Source of the DNA: an uncultured Paracoccus sp.
GTDB lineage: Bacteria > Pseudomonadota > Alphaproteobacteria > Rhodobacterales > Rhodobacteraceae
Direction of reading: 5' to 3'
NCBI RefSeq assembly: GCF_947487305.1
Contig: NZ_CANKWH010000013.1
Location: 1-64,000 of the forward strand
Length of the DNA: 64,000 nucleotides
In this document: positions 1 through 8,574 of the stretch, piece after piece
Layout of the letters: each line of letters begins with the position of its first letter
Numbering within the stretch: the first letter of the stretch is position 1
Position numbers and translations under genes: made by a program
The notes under the pieces: model-generated
The model's database searches: none
What the model was told of the DNA's origin: nothing
Seen by the model: the letters and a program-made list of their open reading frames with translations, nothing else

Positions 1-583
1 CGATCAGGTGGACGGTCGCATCCGGCATGATCTCGGCCGGGGTCTCGCCGCTGTAGGGGACCACCCCGGCCTCGCCCTGATCCATACCGCCGTGGCCTGC
101 GAGTGCGTAGTTAGAGACGATATCCTGCACAATGCCGGCGAGGTAGGATGCCATCGACGCATCGACATGGCTATCTGTCGGCAGCGTGCTCGGCAGATCA
201 CCAAACGCGACCAGTCGAAACAGAGCCTGCATCGCCCAGACACCACGCTCGTGCCAGAGATATTGATGCGTTTCGGTCGCCCCCGTCTCATCATAGCCAA
301 CCCTGAACGCCCGATGCGTCGTAATCCCCCCGGGAATAGTCCCCGCCAGCGCATCGTCATAGAGTCTAGCTGCGAGACGATGGATCGGGATCACTCGGCA
401 GGCTACGCCCGCATGCCCGGCACCATCGAGCCACGCGCGGATGCTGTCATGAAGATAGGCGTGAGCACGCTCGTAGGATTGGATATGCGGTCGCCACGGC
501 GCGTCATCCGTTGCCAGGGGGGTGCCGGGCAGGTCCGGGCACTGGCCGTAGATGAGGATGGTGCCGACGCTGAATACCCTCAT
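1..583 (-). CDS. Hypothetical protein, possibly SGNH/GDSL-hydrolase-like, partial at left edge
   Basis: This reading frame on the minus strand starts at an ATG at 583 and runs off the left edge. It was found by hand translation. It begins MRVFSVGTILIYGQ and contains GVACRVIPIHRLAARLYDDA, then LPTDSHVDASMASYLAGIV. The last block resembles the D-x-H segment near the C-terminus of SGNH hydrolases, but the N-terminal GDSL block is not visible. The frame stays open upstream of 583, but there the opposite strand has better codon bias. The function is a weak inference; the coding call rests on codon usage and protein-like composition. It lies beside a tRNA-Phe gene and may be part of an accessory element. 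Confidence 0.4.
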   Translation of the reverse strand, partial: MRVFSVGTILIYGQCPDLPGTPLATDDAPWRPHIQSYERAHAYLHDSIRAWLDGAGHAGVACRVIPIHRLAARLYDDALAGTIPGGITTHRAFRVGYDETGATETHQYLWHERGVWAMQALFRLVAFGDLPSTLPTDSHVDASMASYLAGIVQDIVSNYALAGHGGMDQGEAGVVPYSGETPAEIMPDATVHLI

Positions 584-628
584 GCGGGCCTCGGTGGCAC
601 TGGCCCCGAGGAGCTGGGCGCTGTGAGT

Positions 629-985
629 ATGACCGGCATCGACACCCTGGCCGAAGCCCTGCCCGGGGTAAACCTGCGCGCCGTCGGGATGCCGGGCGAG
701 GCCAGCTATTACGCCGACACTGCCATGACGACACCCGCCGTCGAGGGCGGGCCGGTCGGGGCTGTTGTCAGCCCGACAGTCACCATGCTTGCCACGCAGC
801 CGGGCAATTTCCCGGTGCTGACCGGCGGGATGGTAGATACCGCTGACGACCGCATGACCGGGACCTTCTCCTCGCCGATCACCCCTCGCTACTTGGTCGT
901 GATCCTCGGTTTCTATACCGACGCATACCCCGGGGCTCATCAGCCCACCGCAGGGAACGGCTGGCATCACACTTGGAGCAAATAG
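629..985 (+). CDS. Hypothetical protein, uncertain start
   Basis: The frame from the ATG at 629 encodes about 118 residues beginning MTGIDTLAEALPG and ending HHTWSK. Third codon positions are mostly G or C, which favours this strand over the opposite one. The frame is open further upstream, so the start is uncertain, and the product could be part of a longer or degraded gene. No domain was recognised. The composition is rich in T, G, A and V. It could be a fragment of a phage or element gene, but nothing proves that. Confidence 0.3.
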   Translation: MTGIDTLAEALPGVNLRAVGMPGEASYYADTAMTTPAVEGGPVGAVVSPTVTMLATQPGNFPVLTGGMVDTADDRMTGTFSSPITPRYLVVILGFYTDAYPGAHQPTAGNGWHHTWSK

Positions 986-1064
986 CGGCTTTTCGTTCCT
1001 CGAGTTGTCGCGCAGTTCAGCGGTGCAGGAGGGGACCGGTGGCTGGCATGATGGCCGCCCGATT

Positions 1065-1349
1065 ATGGTCGAGGCCCAGCTGAGTGATGGCGGCGACGAG
1101 GCCATGGCCATCATCACCTCCGTCGTAAACTCCGAGACCGGCCGGAAGGTCATCACTGGTACCGCCGAGACCGGTACTGCCGTGGAGCAGGCTGGCTTCC
1201 GCATCGGCCAGAATGTGTGGGGCGATGATAATGGTCGATATCGAATCGGGTTGATGCTGATGGCGGATGTCGTGCCCACGATCGAGCAAAGGTTCCGGCT
1301 GATGAAACTCCTTGGGCAGCAGCTCGGGCTCGATATCTGGGGTCAGTGA
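1065..1349 (+). CDS. Hypothetical protein, small
   Basis: The frame encodes about 94 residues from the ATG at 1065. GTG at 1023 and TTG at 1005 are alternative starts. Segments such as MAIITSVVNSETGRKVITGT and RFRLMKLLGQQLGLDIW look like folded protein, and codon bias is typical of the genome. No family was recognised. It follows the gene at 629-985 on the same strand after a short gap, and the two could be one operon or two pieces of one decayed gene. Confidence 0.35.
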   Translation: MVEAQLSDGGDEAMAIITSVVNSETGRKVITGTAETGTAVEQAGFRIGQNVWGDDNGRYRIGLMLMADVVPTIEQRFRLMKLLGQQLGLDIWGQ

Positions 1350-1551
1350 CTGCGAGCAGCTGACCTGCCGGCGGACTGACCGTCAGGATTGACGCCGCCA
1401 GCTCACATCATGACGAAAAATTTCTGTTCGAAAGCTATTGCACCGCTGTCCGAAAGCTAGCGCGCCGCAACACTTTCCCGAAAGCCGTCGAACCCACTGA
1501 AAGGAGCGGTTCGTGATGCTGGATAACCAGTTGACGAACAAGGGAAAATAA

Positions 1552-1627
1552 TGGTGCCCGGAGACGGATTTGAACCGCCGACACGCGGATTTTCAATCCG
1601 CTGCTCTACCAACTGAGCTATCCGGGC
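1552..1627 (-). tRNA. tRNA-Phe (GAA)
   Basis: Read on the minus strand, the gene begins GCCCGGATAGCTCAGTTGG, carries the anticodon GAA in a seven-base loop flanked by GCGGATT and AATCCGC, has a normal T arm (GGTTCAAATCC), and ends with the acceptor strand TCCGGGC followed by encoded ACCA. All four arms pair. Its 3' end faces the hypothetical genes at 1-1349, the usual side for integration of an element at a tRNA gene. Confidence 0.97.
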
Positions 1628-1706
1628 CCCGGGGGTCTCTCAACCTTGGGTGTGGGGTGTTTAGTGGCGGCCTGCGGCGCTGTCCAGACCCGAAATCGAC
1701 AATTCT

Positions 1707-1880
1707 TCAGTTGTCGCCGGGATTCGGCTTTTCCTCGCCATCGGCCGTATCGGCAGGCGGGCCGGGGATGACATAATCGCCCCTGAGCCAGCGGGCCAGG
1801 TCGACATCGGCGCAGCGGCGCGAGCAGAAGGGGCGATAGGCCGGGACACCCGGCTTGCCACAGATCGGACAGCCCGACAT
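1707..1880 (-). CDS. yacG: DNA gyrase inhibitor YacG, zinc-binding
   Basis: A 57-residue protein found by hand translation. It begins MSGCPICGKPGVPAYRPFCS and carries a Zn-ribbon made of C4, C7, C19 and C23 (CPIC...FCSRRC), followed by a DLARWLRGDYVIPG segment typical of YacG. The family binds GyrB and inhibits DNA gyrase. Its ATG overlaps the stop of the RNase gene by one base (TGATG), so translation is probably coupled. It is the last gene of the infA-maf-RNase-yacG cluster. Confidence 0.93.
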   Translation of the reverse strand: MSGCPICGKPGVPAYRPFCSRRCADVDLARWLRGDYVIPGPPADTADGEEKPNPGDN

Positions 1881-2953
1881 CACGCCCCCTCGCCGCCAGC
1901 GGCGGCCAATGAAGCCAGCTGGGCGCGGTCGCGTTTGCGGCTGATCTCGAAGAGGCCCATCTTGGTCCAGCCGATCAGAACGGTTTCTGCCGACTCGAAC
2001 TTGAAGGCGGATCGCAGCACCTGTTCCAGCGTCGCCCGGTCGCGCTTGGGCATGGGGGCGAAATCGACCACCACCTGACCACCAAGGCCGCGCAGCCGCA
2101 ATTGCCGCGGCAGGTCGCGGGCCAGCGCGATATTGGCCTTGAGCCCCGCCGCAGGCGAGGTATCGCTGCCGGTATTCACATCGATCGCCAGCAGCGCACG
2201 GGTCGGCTGCAGCAGGGCGGAGCCGCCGCCGGTCAGCGCGATCTCGGGCGACAGCAGGGCGTCAACCATCTCGGTTACGCCGAACGTGTCAAAGGCATCC
2301 TTGCCCTCGTCCACCTGGTCGGGCGCGGGTTCGGCCCAATCGACCCAGGCGGCCATATGCGGCCCCGGCGCATCCAGAAGCAGTTCCGGCGCGCCCTCGG
2401 TTTCCGACAGGATGCTGGCGGCCAGTTCGACCAGCGGCGCCAGTTCGTCCCGAATCTCGTCGTCATCGACCTGACCGGCGGCACTGCGCAGAATCAGACC
2501 GCAATCCTCGCCCAGACCCGGCGCGCCAGCGATCAGCCCCTCGCCCAATTCGGTAAGAGCGCTGCGCGTTTCCTCGTCCTTGATGCTGCGCGAGACATTC
2601 ACCCCCGGCTTGCCCGGCGTCAGAATGCCGAAGCGGCCGCGGAACAAGAGCCGCGAGGTGACCGGGATGGCCTTGCCTTCCTCGGCCACGCCGCTGACCT
2701 GAACCAGCACACGCTGGCCTTCGCTGAGGCCCGAGCGGTCGCGCAGATAGCCGCGCGCGCCATCGGGCAGGCGCAGGAAGACGCCGCCCTGCCCCTTGAC
2801 CAGCCGGTCAACAACGGCGCGGCAGATTGCGCCGGGGACCAGCGGCGTCAGCAGCGACGCATCGGCGATCAGGTCGGTCAGTTGACCATCCACCACCAGC
2901 GCGGCGGCCTCGGCCCCGAACAATTCGCCCAGTACGATCTGGCGACCCTTCAT
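1880..2953 (-). CDS. Ribonuclease E/G family protein
   Basis: A 357-residue member of the RNase E/G family, endoribonucleases that process rRNA and mRNA. The N-terminal half holds an S1-like region (GARGYLRDRSGLSEGQRVLVQV). The catalytic core has LLAIDVNTGSD and VVVDFAPM, matching the two metal-binding aspartates of RNase E. It is shorter than E. coli RNase G (about 490 residues) and lacks the C-terminal scaffold of RNase E and the Zn-link cysteine pair. It overlaps maf by 4 bases and yacG by one base. Whether it is the main RNase E or a short paralogue cannot be told here; many Rhodobacterales carry such a short form next to maf. Confidence 0.88.
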   Translation of the reverse strand: MKGRQIVLGELFGAEAAALVVDGQLTDLIADASLLTPLVPGAICRAVVDRLVKGQGGVFLRLPDGARGYLRDRSGLSEGQRVLVQVSGVAEEGKAIPVTSRLLFRGRFGILTPGKPGVNVSRSIKDEETRSALTELGEGLIAGAPGLGEDCGLILRSAAGQVDDDEIRDELAPLVELAASILSETEGAPELLLDAPGPHMAAWVDWAEPAPDQVDEGKDAFDTFGVTEMVDALLSPEIALTGGGSALLQPTRALLAIDVNTGSDTSPAAGLKANIALARDLPRQLRLRGLGGQVVVDFAPMPKRDRATLEQVLRSAFKFESAETVLIGWTKMGLFEISRKRDRAQLASLAAAGGEGA

Positions 2954-3567
2954 GCTTCACCTCCGGTGATGCCGATCGCGGCCAGCATCGTGGCCGTTTC
3001 GGCCAGAGGCAGGCCGACCACGGCGGAATAGCTGCCCTGGATCCAGGGAATGAAGGCCGAGGCCGGTCCCTGGATCGCATAGCCGCCGGCCTTGCCGCGC
3101 CAGTCGCCGGTGGCGAGATAGCGCGCCAGCGACGGCGGATCGATCACCCGCATCTTCACCGTGGTCTCGACCAGCCGGACACGGCTGCGGGTTTCATCCC
3201 GCAACGCCACGGCGGTCAGCACCCGGTGCCTGCGGCCCGACATCAGCCGCATGAACTCGGCCGCTTCAGCTTTATCCTCGGGCTTGCCAAGGATGCGGCG
3301 ACCGACGGTCACGGTTGTGTCCGCACACAGTACGGCTTCGCCCGGCGACAGCGGCACGGCTGCGGCCTTTTCCACCGCCATGCGGCGGACATAGTCGCGG
3401 GCGCCTTCATCCCGGCGCGGCGTCTCGTCGATATCGGCGGGCCGGATCTCGGCCGGAACGATGCCGATCTGGGCCAGAAGCTCCAGCCGCCGGAGGCTGG
3501 CAGAGCCCAGAACCAAACGCAAAACGGGCCGCGCGGGGGCGAGGCCTGACGGGCATGAATCCGGCAT
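2950..3567 (-). CDS. maf: Maf-like nucleoside triphosphate pyrophosphatase
   Basis: A 205-residue protein from the ATG at 3567, with an open frame extending upstream into infA. It has the Maf signature LVLGSASLRRLELL near the N-terminus, CADTTV in the middle and GGYAIQGPASAFIPWIQGSYSAVVGLPL near the C-terminus. Maf proteins hydrolyse non-canonical or canonical NTPs to NMP and pyrophosphate. The start at 3567 puts the family signature near the beginning and leaves 7 bases after the infA stop. It overlaps the RNase gene by 4 bases. Confidence 0.92.
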   Translation of the reverse strand: MPDSCPSGLAPARPVLRLVLGSASLRRLELLAQIGIVPAEIRPADIDETPRRDEGARDYVRRMAVEKAAAVPLSPGEAVLCADTTVTVGRRILGKPEDKAEAAEFMRLMSGRRHRVLTAVALRDETRSRVRLVETTVKMRVIDPPSLARYLATGDWRGKAGGYAIQGPASAFIPWIQGSYSAVVGLPLAETATMLAAIGITGGEA

Positions 3568-3574
3568 TGCTGCC

Positions 3575-3793
3575 CTATTTGAAACGATAGTTGATGCGTC
3601 CCTTGGACAGGTCATAGGTGTTCATTTCCACCTGGACCTTGTCCCCGGCCAGAACCCGGATGCGGTTCTTCCGCATCTTTCCTGCCATATGCGCGATGAT
3701 CTCATGGCCGTTTTCCAGCTCGACCCTGAACGTCGCATTCGGCAGGAGTTCCTTCACGACGCCGGGAAATTCGAGCATTTCTTCCTTGGCCAT
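3575..3793 (-). CDS. infA: Translation initiation factor IF-1
   Basis: A 72-residue protein beginning [20 protein letters not shown] and ending GRINYRFK, an S1/OB-fold IF-1 of full family length. IF-1 binds the ribosomal A site during initiation. The start at 3793 matches the family; an in-frame GTG two codons upstream is ignored because a GGAG sits at good distance from the ATG. It is the first gene of a tight cluster with maf, the RNase and yacG. Confidence 0.97.
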   Translation of the reverse strand: MAKEEMLEFPGVVKELLPNATFRVELENGHEIIAHMAGKMRKNRIRVLAGDKVQVEMNTYDLSKGRINYRFK

Positions 3794-3881
3794 GGTCACT
3801 CCATCTTGATTTCTCCCCGACTCTGCGAGGCCGCTGTTACATGCGGCGGAAACATGTTTTTTTCAAGGGCAAAGCACAGGC

Positions 3882-5081
3882 TCAGCCGGATAATGCGCTT
3901 TTGCGCGGCGCATCCGCGAAATCCTCCGACGGAACGGCATCCCGCAAGGGCGCGCGGAAACTGTCGGGCCGATCAAGATCGGCAATGGGCGGCTCGACCG
4001 GCAGGCCGGCGACGCTCGAGACACCGGCGCCGCCGTCCCTGCCGGACCACGCGCCATCCTGACCATTGCTGGCTCGGGCCGAAAGGCTCGCCGGGGCAGA
4101 CAGAGCCTCTCCCGCGCCGCTCAGCCGGACGGCATGATAGCCACCAGCTTCGCCCAGTTTGCCGGTGGCAAGAACCTTGCCGAGGCGGGTTTCCAATCGT
4201 GTTTCGGCCAGATCGACGCGGGGCAGCGACAGGATCTGCCCGGGCCTCAGCTGGCGCAGCACACCAAGGCGCAGGCGCCGGCGGCAGAGCACGCCCACGA
4301 CGTCGATGGGTGCATCACGCATTCTGAGCGCGAGATCGGGCTCGAGCGGCCCCGGCTCGGCTGGCGGGATCGCCGCTGCCTCGCCCCGGCCCCGCCCGAT
4401 CCCGGTCTGGGTTTCCTTCGCCGCGGCTTGCGACGAAGCCGACATCCTTTGCGGCAGCGCAACGAAAATCTCGCCCTCGCGTCCCGGAGGCTGTCCGAGG
4501 CGCAGGCGATAGTGCAGGCTGCGATAGGGGCTGTCCTCGAGCATCAACAGCAAGGGTCGGGGATCGTCCAGAAAGCTGGCATAGCGAAAGCTGCCGAACC
4601 CCTCGAACCCATCGATGCGGGTCATCTCGTCGCCCAGTCTGGCCAGCAGGGCATTGACGAAATCCGAGCAGATCATCGCGTCGCTGCGCGTGATCCGGCG
4701 CGCCTCGACTAGCCGGGAGGTGACTCGGCCAAGCGTCTGCACCTCGATCAGCGCGGTCATCAGGGTCGGGCAGAGGGCGACCACGCCTATGGCTTCGCCA
4801 GCACCTTCGACCACCGAGAGCAGCGCCGGGCGCGGCAGAAGTTCGGCCATCTCGGCCAGCGTGATTGCAGCGGGCGTGACCTCCAGAGGCGCGACCGGCA
4901 GACCGTAAAGCCCTTCGACCGCGCGGGCCACGGCTGTGGTCGCGGCGCGCAGTGCGGTCACGGGCTGCGGACGGGGCAGCGCCGCCGCACCGCCCTGGCC
5001 AAGGCGCGACTGGTCACGGGCCTTGAGCAGCCGGCCCAGCACGCCCTGCCCGCTCTCCTGCCCCTGATCCTCTGCCATCAC
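3882..5081 (-). CDS. FliM/FliN-like (SpoA domain) protein, orphan
   Basis: A 399-residue protein. The middle part resembles the FliM middle domain, and residues of about 250-320 form a SpoA/FliN-like domain (DAPIDVVGVLCRRRLRLGVLRQLRPGQILSLPRVD). FliM and FliN build the flagellar C-ring that responds to CheY-P. No other flagellar gene is in the window. The C-terminal 70 residues are low-complexity. ATGs occur at 5081 and 5078. The next genes upstream are a sensor kinase and a CheY-like receiver, so a CheY-binding role is possible but speculative. It could also be a distant switch paralogue of a flagellar set elsewhere. Confidence 0.75.
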   Translation of the reverse strand: MMAEDQGQESGQGVLGRLLKARDQSRLGQGGAAALPRPQPVTALRAATTAVARAVEGLYGLPVAPLEVTPAAITLAEMAELLPRPALLSVVEGAGEAIGVVALCPTLMTALIEVQTLGRVTSRLVEARRITRSDAMICSDFVNALLARLGDEMTRIDGFEGFGSFRYASFLDDPRPLLLMLEDSPYRSLHYRLRLGQPPGREGEIFVALPQRMSASSQAAAKETQTGIGRGRGEAAAIPPAEPGPLEPDLALRMRDAPIDVVGVLCRRRLRLGVLRQLRPGQILSLPRVDLAETRLETRLGKVLATGKLGEAGGYHAVRLSGAGEALSAPASLSARASNGQDGAWSGRDGGAGVSSVAGLPVEPPIADLDRPDSFRAPLRDAVPSEDFADAPRKSALSG

Positions 5082-5139
5082 CCTGCCGAATCGCGATCAT
5101 CCATGTGCGGATCATCGGCGAGACAGGTTGAGATTCCGT

Positions 5140-7809
5140 TTATCGTCCTGCACCTGCCGCCGCGCGGCCGTCCCGCCCCATCGTCGGCGGCCGGCGCGGC
5201 AGCGTCACCCGGAAGGCCGCGCCCCCCTGCCCCGGCAGATAGGTGATGCTGCCCCCGAGCGCCGTCATGATCTCGCGGCAGATGGCCAGCCCCAGCCCCG
5301 CGCCACCCGCGCGCATCGGGTCGTTCAGCCGCGAGAACTTCTCGAAGATCAGCGCCTGACGGTCCGGGTCGATGCCAGAGCCATTGTCGATGAAGTCGAT
5401 CTCGGTGGTGCGGTCGGGGCGGCGGCGCGCGCGGATGCGCAATTCGGGCCGCGGCGCGTCGCAGTATTTGCGGGCATTGCTGATGATGTTGATCAGCACC
5501 TGCAGCAGCCGATCGGTATCGGTCAGCACCGGCAGATGCTCGCCCGGCAGGTCGCGGTCGATGGTGAAATCGCGCCCCGGACCGCTGGAGGAAGCCGCAT
5601 CCAGCGCCCGGCCGATCAGGTCATGCAGGTTGGCCGCCGAGATGCCCAAGCGCACCTGCCCGCTTTCCAGCACCGACAGGTCCAAGAGGTCATTCAACAG
5701 CCGGGTCAGCCGCGCAGTTTCGTCATGGATGATCGAGGCAAAGCGGCTGCGGTCGGCCTCGGGCAGATCGGGCAGCTTCAGCAGTTCCGAGAATGCGCGC
5801 AGCGAGGTCATCGGTGTGCGCAACTCGTGACTGACCTGCCCCAGGAAACTGTCCTTCTGCACCGACAGCTCGGTCAGCTTCTCATTGGCCTCGCGCAATT
5901 GCATGGCGGTGCGGGCAAGTTCGGCGCGCGCCGTCTCTAGCCGCCGCGCCTCTTCCTTGGCGCGGCTGGCCTCGCCCGCAACCTCCATCAGGTCCGACAC
6001 GCTGAGGCCCGAGCCGCCACCCACCCGCCCGATCATCGCGTGCGCCGTGGCGGCACCGACCGAGCCGGCCAGCCGCCGCTCGAGCCGGGTCAGGAAGCGC
6101 GGGGTCAGATCGGGCAGGAAGCCGGATTTCCCCTGCGCCACGGCCTCGGCCTGAAAGAAGCGCAGCGCCGGGTCGGCACCCCAGATGCGCCGCGACAGGG
6201 CGAGCAGCGATTCTGCCCCCCGCGCCGAGCCGCCACCCGAGCGTCCCGGGGCATCGGGCTCGACCGCATGGACGAAGGACAGGCCCTGAAGACGCTCGAC
6301 CGGATCGGGGAAACTGGTCAGCGACAGGATCAGGAAGGCAAGGATATTGGCCCCCATCGACAGCGCGATCGAACCAGCGAGCGAATCCACCCCTGCCGGA
6401 TAGTGCGGCAGCGCGCCGATGCCGACCGAGGGCAAGAAGATCAGCACCGTCCACAAGACCAGCCCGGTGCCAACCCCGGCATAGGCGCCGGTGCGCGTGG
6501 CCCCGCGCCACAGAAGCCCGCCCAGCATGGCCGGAAAGACCTGCGCCACGCCGGTAAAGGCCACAAGCCCCATCGCCGCCAGCGCCGCCGATCCGCCCGA
6601 GGCCTGATGATAGACCCAGCCGCCGCCGACCACGGCCAAGATCGCCAGCCGGCGCGCGTTCAGCACGAACTCGCCCAGATCCTCGGCATCGCCGACATCG
6701 GGCCGCCGCCGCATCCACAACCACAATGGCACCAGCCAGTGGTTAGAGATCATCGTGGCCAGCGCGATCGCGCTCATCACCACCATCGAGGTCGCCGCCG
6801 AGAAGCCACCCAGAAAGACCAGAAGCGCCAGCGCGTTCTGGCCCTGCGACAGTGGCAGGCTGAGGACGAAAAGGTCGGGATTCGAACCGGCGGGCAACAG
6901 CTCGCGCCCGACGATGGCGATGGGCAAGACGAACAGCGACATGGCGAAGAGATAGGCCGGGAAGGCCCAGCCAGCGACGCGCAGCCGATCCTCGTCGGCG
7001 GCTTCGACCACCATCACCTGGAACATCCGCGGCAGGGTCACCACGGCGATGCCCGAGACCACGATCAGCGCGGTCCAGCGGTCGGGCTGCAGCTGCCAGC
7101 CCGCGGCAAGGTCGGGATCGGTGGCGGTGGCATGGGCGATGCGGGCGACGATATCCATCGGCCCGTCGGCCAGCCCCCAGACGACGAAGATCCCCAGCGC
7201 CAGGAAGGCCACCAGCTTCACCAGCGCCTCGAGCGCGATGGCGGTGACGACGCCGTGGTGACGCTCGTCGGCGGCGAGGTTGCGGGTGCCGAAGAGGATG
7301 GTGAACAAGGCCAGGCCCGAGGCGACCCACAGCGCTGTGCCGCCCTGGCTGGCACTGTCCGGTTCGACCGTGAAGGCGCGGAACGAGAGGCTGACCGATT
7401 GCAGCTGCAGCGCGATATAGGGCGTGGCGGCCATCACCCCGATCAGCGTCACCAGCGCCGCCAGCGGGTTCGATTTGCCGAACCGGGCCGAGACGAGGTC
7501 GGCGACCGAGGTGACGTGGTGCATCCGCGCCACCCGTACCAGCCGCCTTAGCCCCCACCATGCGCCGCAGAAGATCACCGTCGGGCCAAGGTAGATGGTG
7601 GCGAATTCCAGACCCGAGCGGGTGGCGTATCCGACCGCGCCGAAAAAGGTCCAGGCCGAGCAATAGACGGAGAGCGACAGGGTATAGACCACCGGCGAAT
7701 CGAGCCAGCGGACGCGCCCCCGCAGCGCCGCACGGTCGGCGGCGAAGGCCACGATGAACATCAGGACGACATAGCCAAGGCAGACCCCGACCAGGAGATC
7801 AACGGTCAT
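5140..7809 (-). CDS. Sodium:solute symporter-like sensor histidine kinase (CbrA type)
   Basis: An 889-residue protein from the ATG at 7809. The first ~500 residues form many membrane segments of the sodium:solute symporter (SSS) family, such as LLVGVCLGYVVLMFIVAFAA and LGGFSAATSMVVMSAIALAT. A coiled segment follows, then HisKA with the H-box VSHELRTPMTSL (phosphorylated His near residue 661) and a HATPase domain (NIISNARKY, DNGSGIDP, GGAGLGLAI). CbrA-type kinases link nutrient transport or sensing to gene control. It overlaps the small membrane gene by 11 bases. Its partner is probably the receiver protein at 8105-8476. It has no own receiver domain. Confidence 0.9.
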   Translation of the reverse strand: MTVDLLVGVCLGYVVLMFIVAFAADRAALRGRVRWLDSPVVYTLSLSVYCSAWTFFGAVGYATRSGLEFATIYLGPTVIFCGAWWGLRRLVRVARMHHVTSVADLVSARFGKSNPLAALVTLIGVMAATPYIALQLQSVSLSFRAFTVEPDSASQGGTALWVASGLALFTILFGTRNLAADERHHGVVTAIALEALVKLVAFLALGIFVVWGLADGPMDIVARIAHATATDPDLAAGWQLQPDRWTALIVVSGIAVVTLPRMFQVMVVEAADEDRLRVAGWAFPAYLFAMSLFVLPIAIVGRELLPAGSNPDLFVLSLPLSQGQNALALLVFLGGFSAATSMVVMSAIALATMISNHWLVPLWLWMRRRPDVGDAEDLGEFVLNARRLAILAVVGGGWVYHQASGGSAALAAMGLVAFTGVAQVFPAMLGGLLWRGATRTGAYAGVGTGLVLWTVLIFLPSVGIGALPHYPAGVDSLAGSIALSMGANILAFLILSLTSFPDPVERLQGLSFVHAVEPDAPGRSGGGSARGAESLLALSRRIWGADPALRFFQAEAVAQGKSGFLPDLTPRFLTRLERRLAGSVGAATAHAMIGRVGGGSGLSVSDLMEVAGEASRAKEEARRLETARAELARTAMQLREANEKLTELSVQKDSFLGQVSHELRTPMTSLRAFSELLKLPDLPEADRSRFASIIHDETARLTRLLNDLLDLSVLESGQVRLGISAANLHDLIGRALDAASSSGPGRDFTIDRDLPGEHLPVLTDTDRLLQVLINIISNARKYCDAPRPELRIRARRRPDRTTEIDFIDNGSGIDPDRQALIFEKFSRLNDPMRAGGAGLGLAICREIMTALGGSITYLPGQGGAAFRVTLPRRPPTMGRDGRAAAGAGR

Positions 7810-8092
7810 CGTCGCCCTCGTCCTCGGCATCGCCGCCGGCATCCGCCGCCCACCGGGCCTTGCGGTCGCTGGCCCCCAGCAGCGCGTGCAGCAGCGCGGT
7901 CAGACCGATCATCCCGGCCCAGAGACAGAACAGCCAGATCGCCCCGCCGGTCAGGCTGACTAGCCCGGGCATCCACCAGACCGGCAGCAACAGCAGCATC
8001 AGGGCCAGCACCGGCAGGATCCGCGCCGCATCACCCAGCCGCCGCCGGCGATAGGAGGCGCGTTCGAGAAACAGGGGCTGGCGCTGCTTCAT
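7799..8092 (-). CDS. Small two-helix membrane protein, partner of the symporter-like kinase
   Basis: A 97-residue protein with two membrane segments (ILPVLALMLLLLPVWWMPGL and GAIWLFCLWAGMIGLTALLH) and an acidic tail ending EDEGDDDR. The stop overlaps the kinase start by 11 bases, so coupled translation is likely. The position resembles small subunits of some SSS transporters (DUF4212 type), but the sequence match to that family is not clear to me, so this is an inference from layout only. Confidence 0.75.
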   Translation of the reverse strand: MKQRQPLFLERASYRRRRLGDAARILPVLALMLLLLPVWWMPGLVSLTGGAIWLFCLWAGMIGLTALLHALLGASDRKARWAADAGGDAEDEGDDDR

Positions 8093-8104
8093 GCCGGCGC
8101 CGCG

Positions 8105-8476
8105 CTAGGCCATCAGGCGCTGGACCAGCGCCCTCAGATCGTCATTGGCAAAGGGCTTCGACAGCGCCGCATCGGCCTCGGCCAGCCGGGCGGTGTCGGC
8201 GGCCTGACCCTGCGCGGTGAGAAGCAGCACCCGGGTCGCGGCCAGCGCGCGATCGGTCTCGCGCCGCAACTCCATCAGGATCTCGCGGCCCGAGCGATGG
8301 GGCAGCATCAGGTCAAGGATCACCAGCCGGGGCCGGATCGCGCGAATGGCCGGCATCGCGTTGGCGCCGTCGTCGATGACCTCGACCTGCCAGCCGGCGC
8401 GCGACAGGATGAACCGCACCGCCTCGGCGATATTGGGCTCGTCCTCGACCAGCAGGATGTCGGTCCGGTCGCTCAA
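8105..8476 (-). CDS. Single-domain response regulator (CheY-like receiver)
   Basis: A 123-residue receiver domain without output domain. The start is the TTG at 8476, preceded by AGGGG at good distance. The residues before this in the frame do not look like a receiver. The phosphorylation site is the Asp in LVILDLMLP, the acidic pair is in LLVEDEP, the conserved Thr is in LLLTAQ and the Lys in ALSKPF. It ends just upstream of the small membrane gene and the SSS-type kinase, so it probably takes phosphate from that kinase. As it has no DNA-binding part, it may act by protein contact. Confidence 0.88.
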   Translation of the reverse strand: MSDRTDILLVEDEPNIAEAVRFILSRAGWQVEVIDDGANAMPAIRAIRPRLVILDLMLPHRSGREILMELRRETDRALAATRVLLLTAQGQAADTARLAEADAALSKPFANDDLRALVQRLMA

Positions 8477-8574
8477 TCCGCGTTGCCCCTCTGTCCCGGC
8501 CCGACGCCAGAGCCTGTGGTATTGTGCAGAAGCGAGGGCCAAAATGTCAAAACTGTTTGCGCCATGCCCATGCC

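Noticed and set aside
584-940. Minus-strand extension of the gene at 1-583 back to an ATG at 940
   Set aside because: The frame is open, but composition (R, G, H rich) and third-position bias favour coding on the plus strand here; not certain.
6040-7551. Long plus-strand open frame (503 codons) opposite the kinase gene
   Set aside because: It is rich in R, Q, G, D and H without hydrophobic segments, a shadow of the membrane-protein gene on the other strand.
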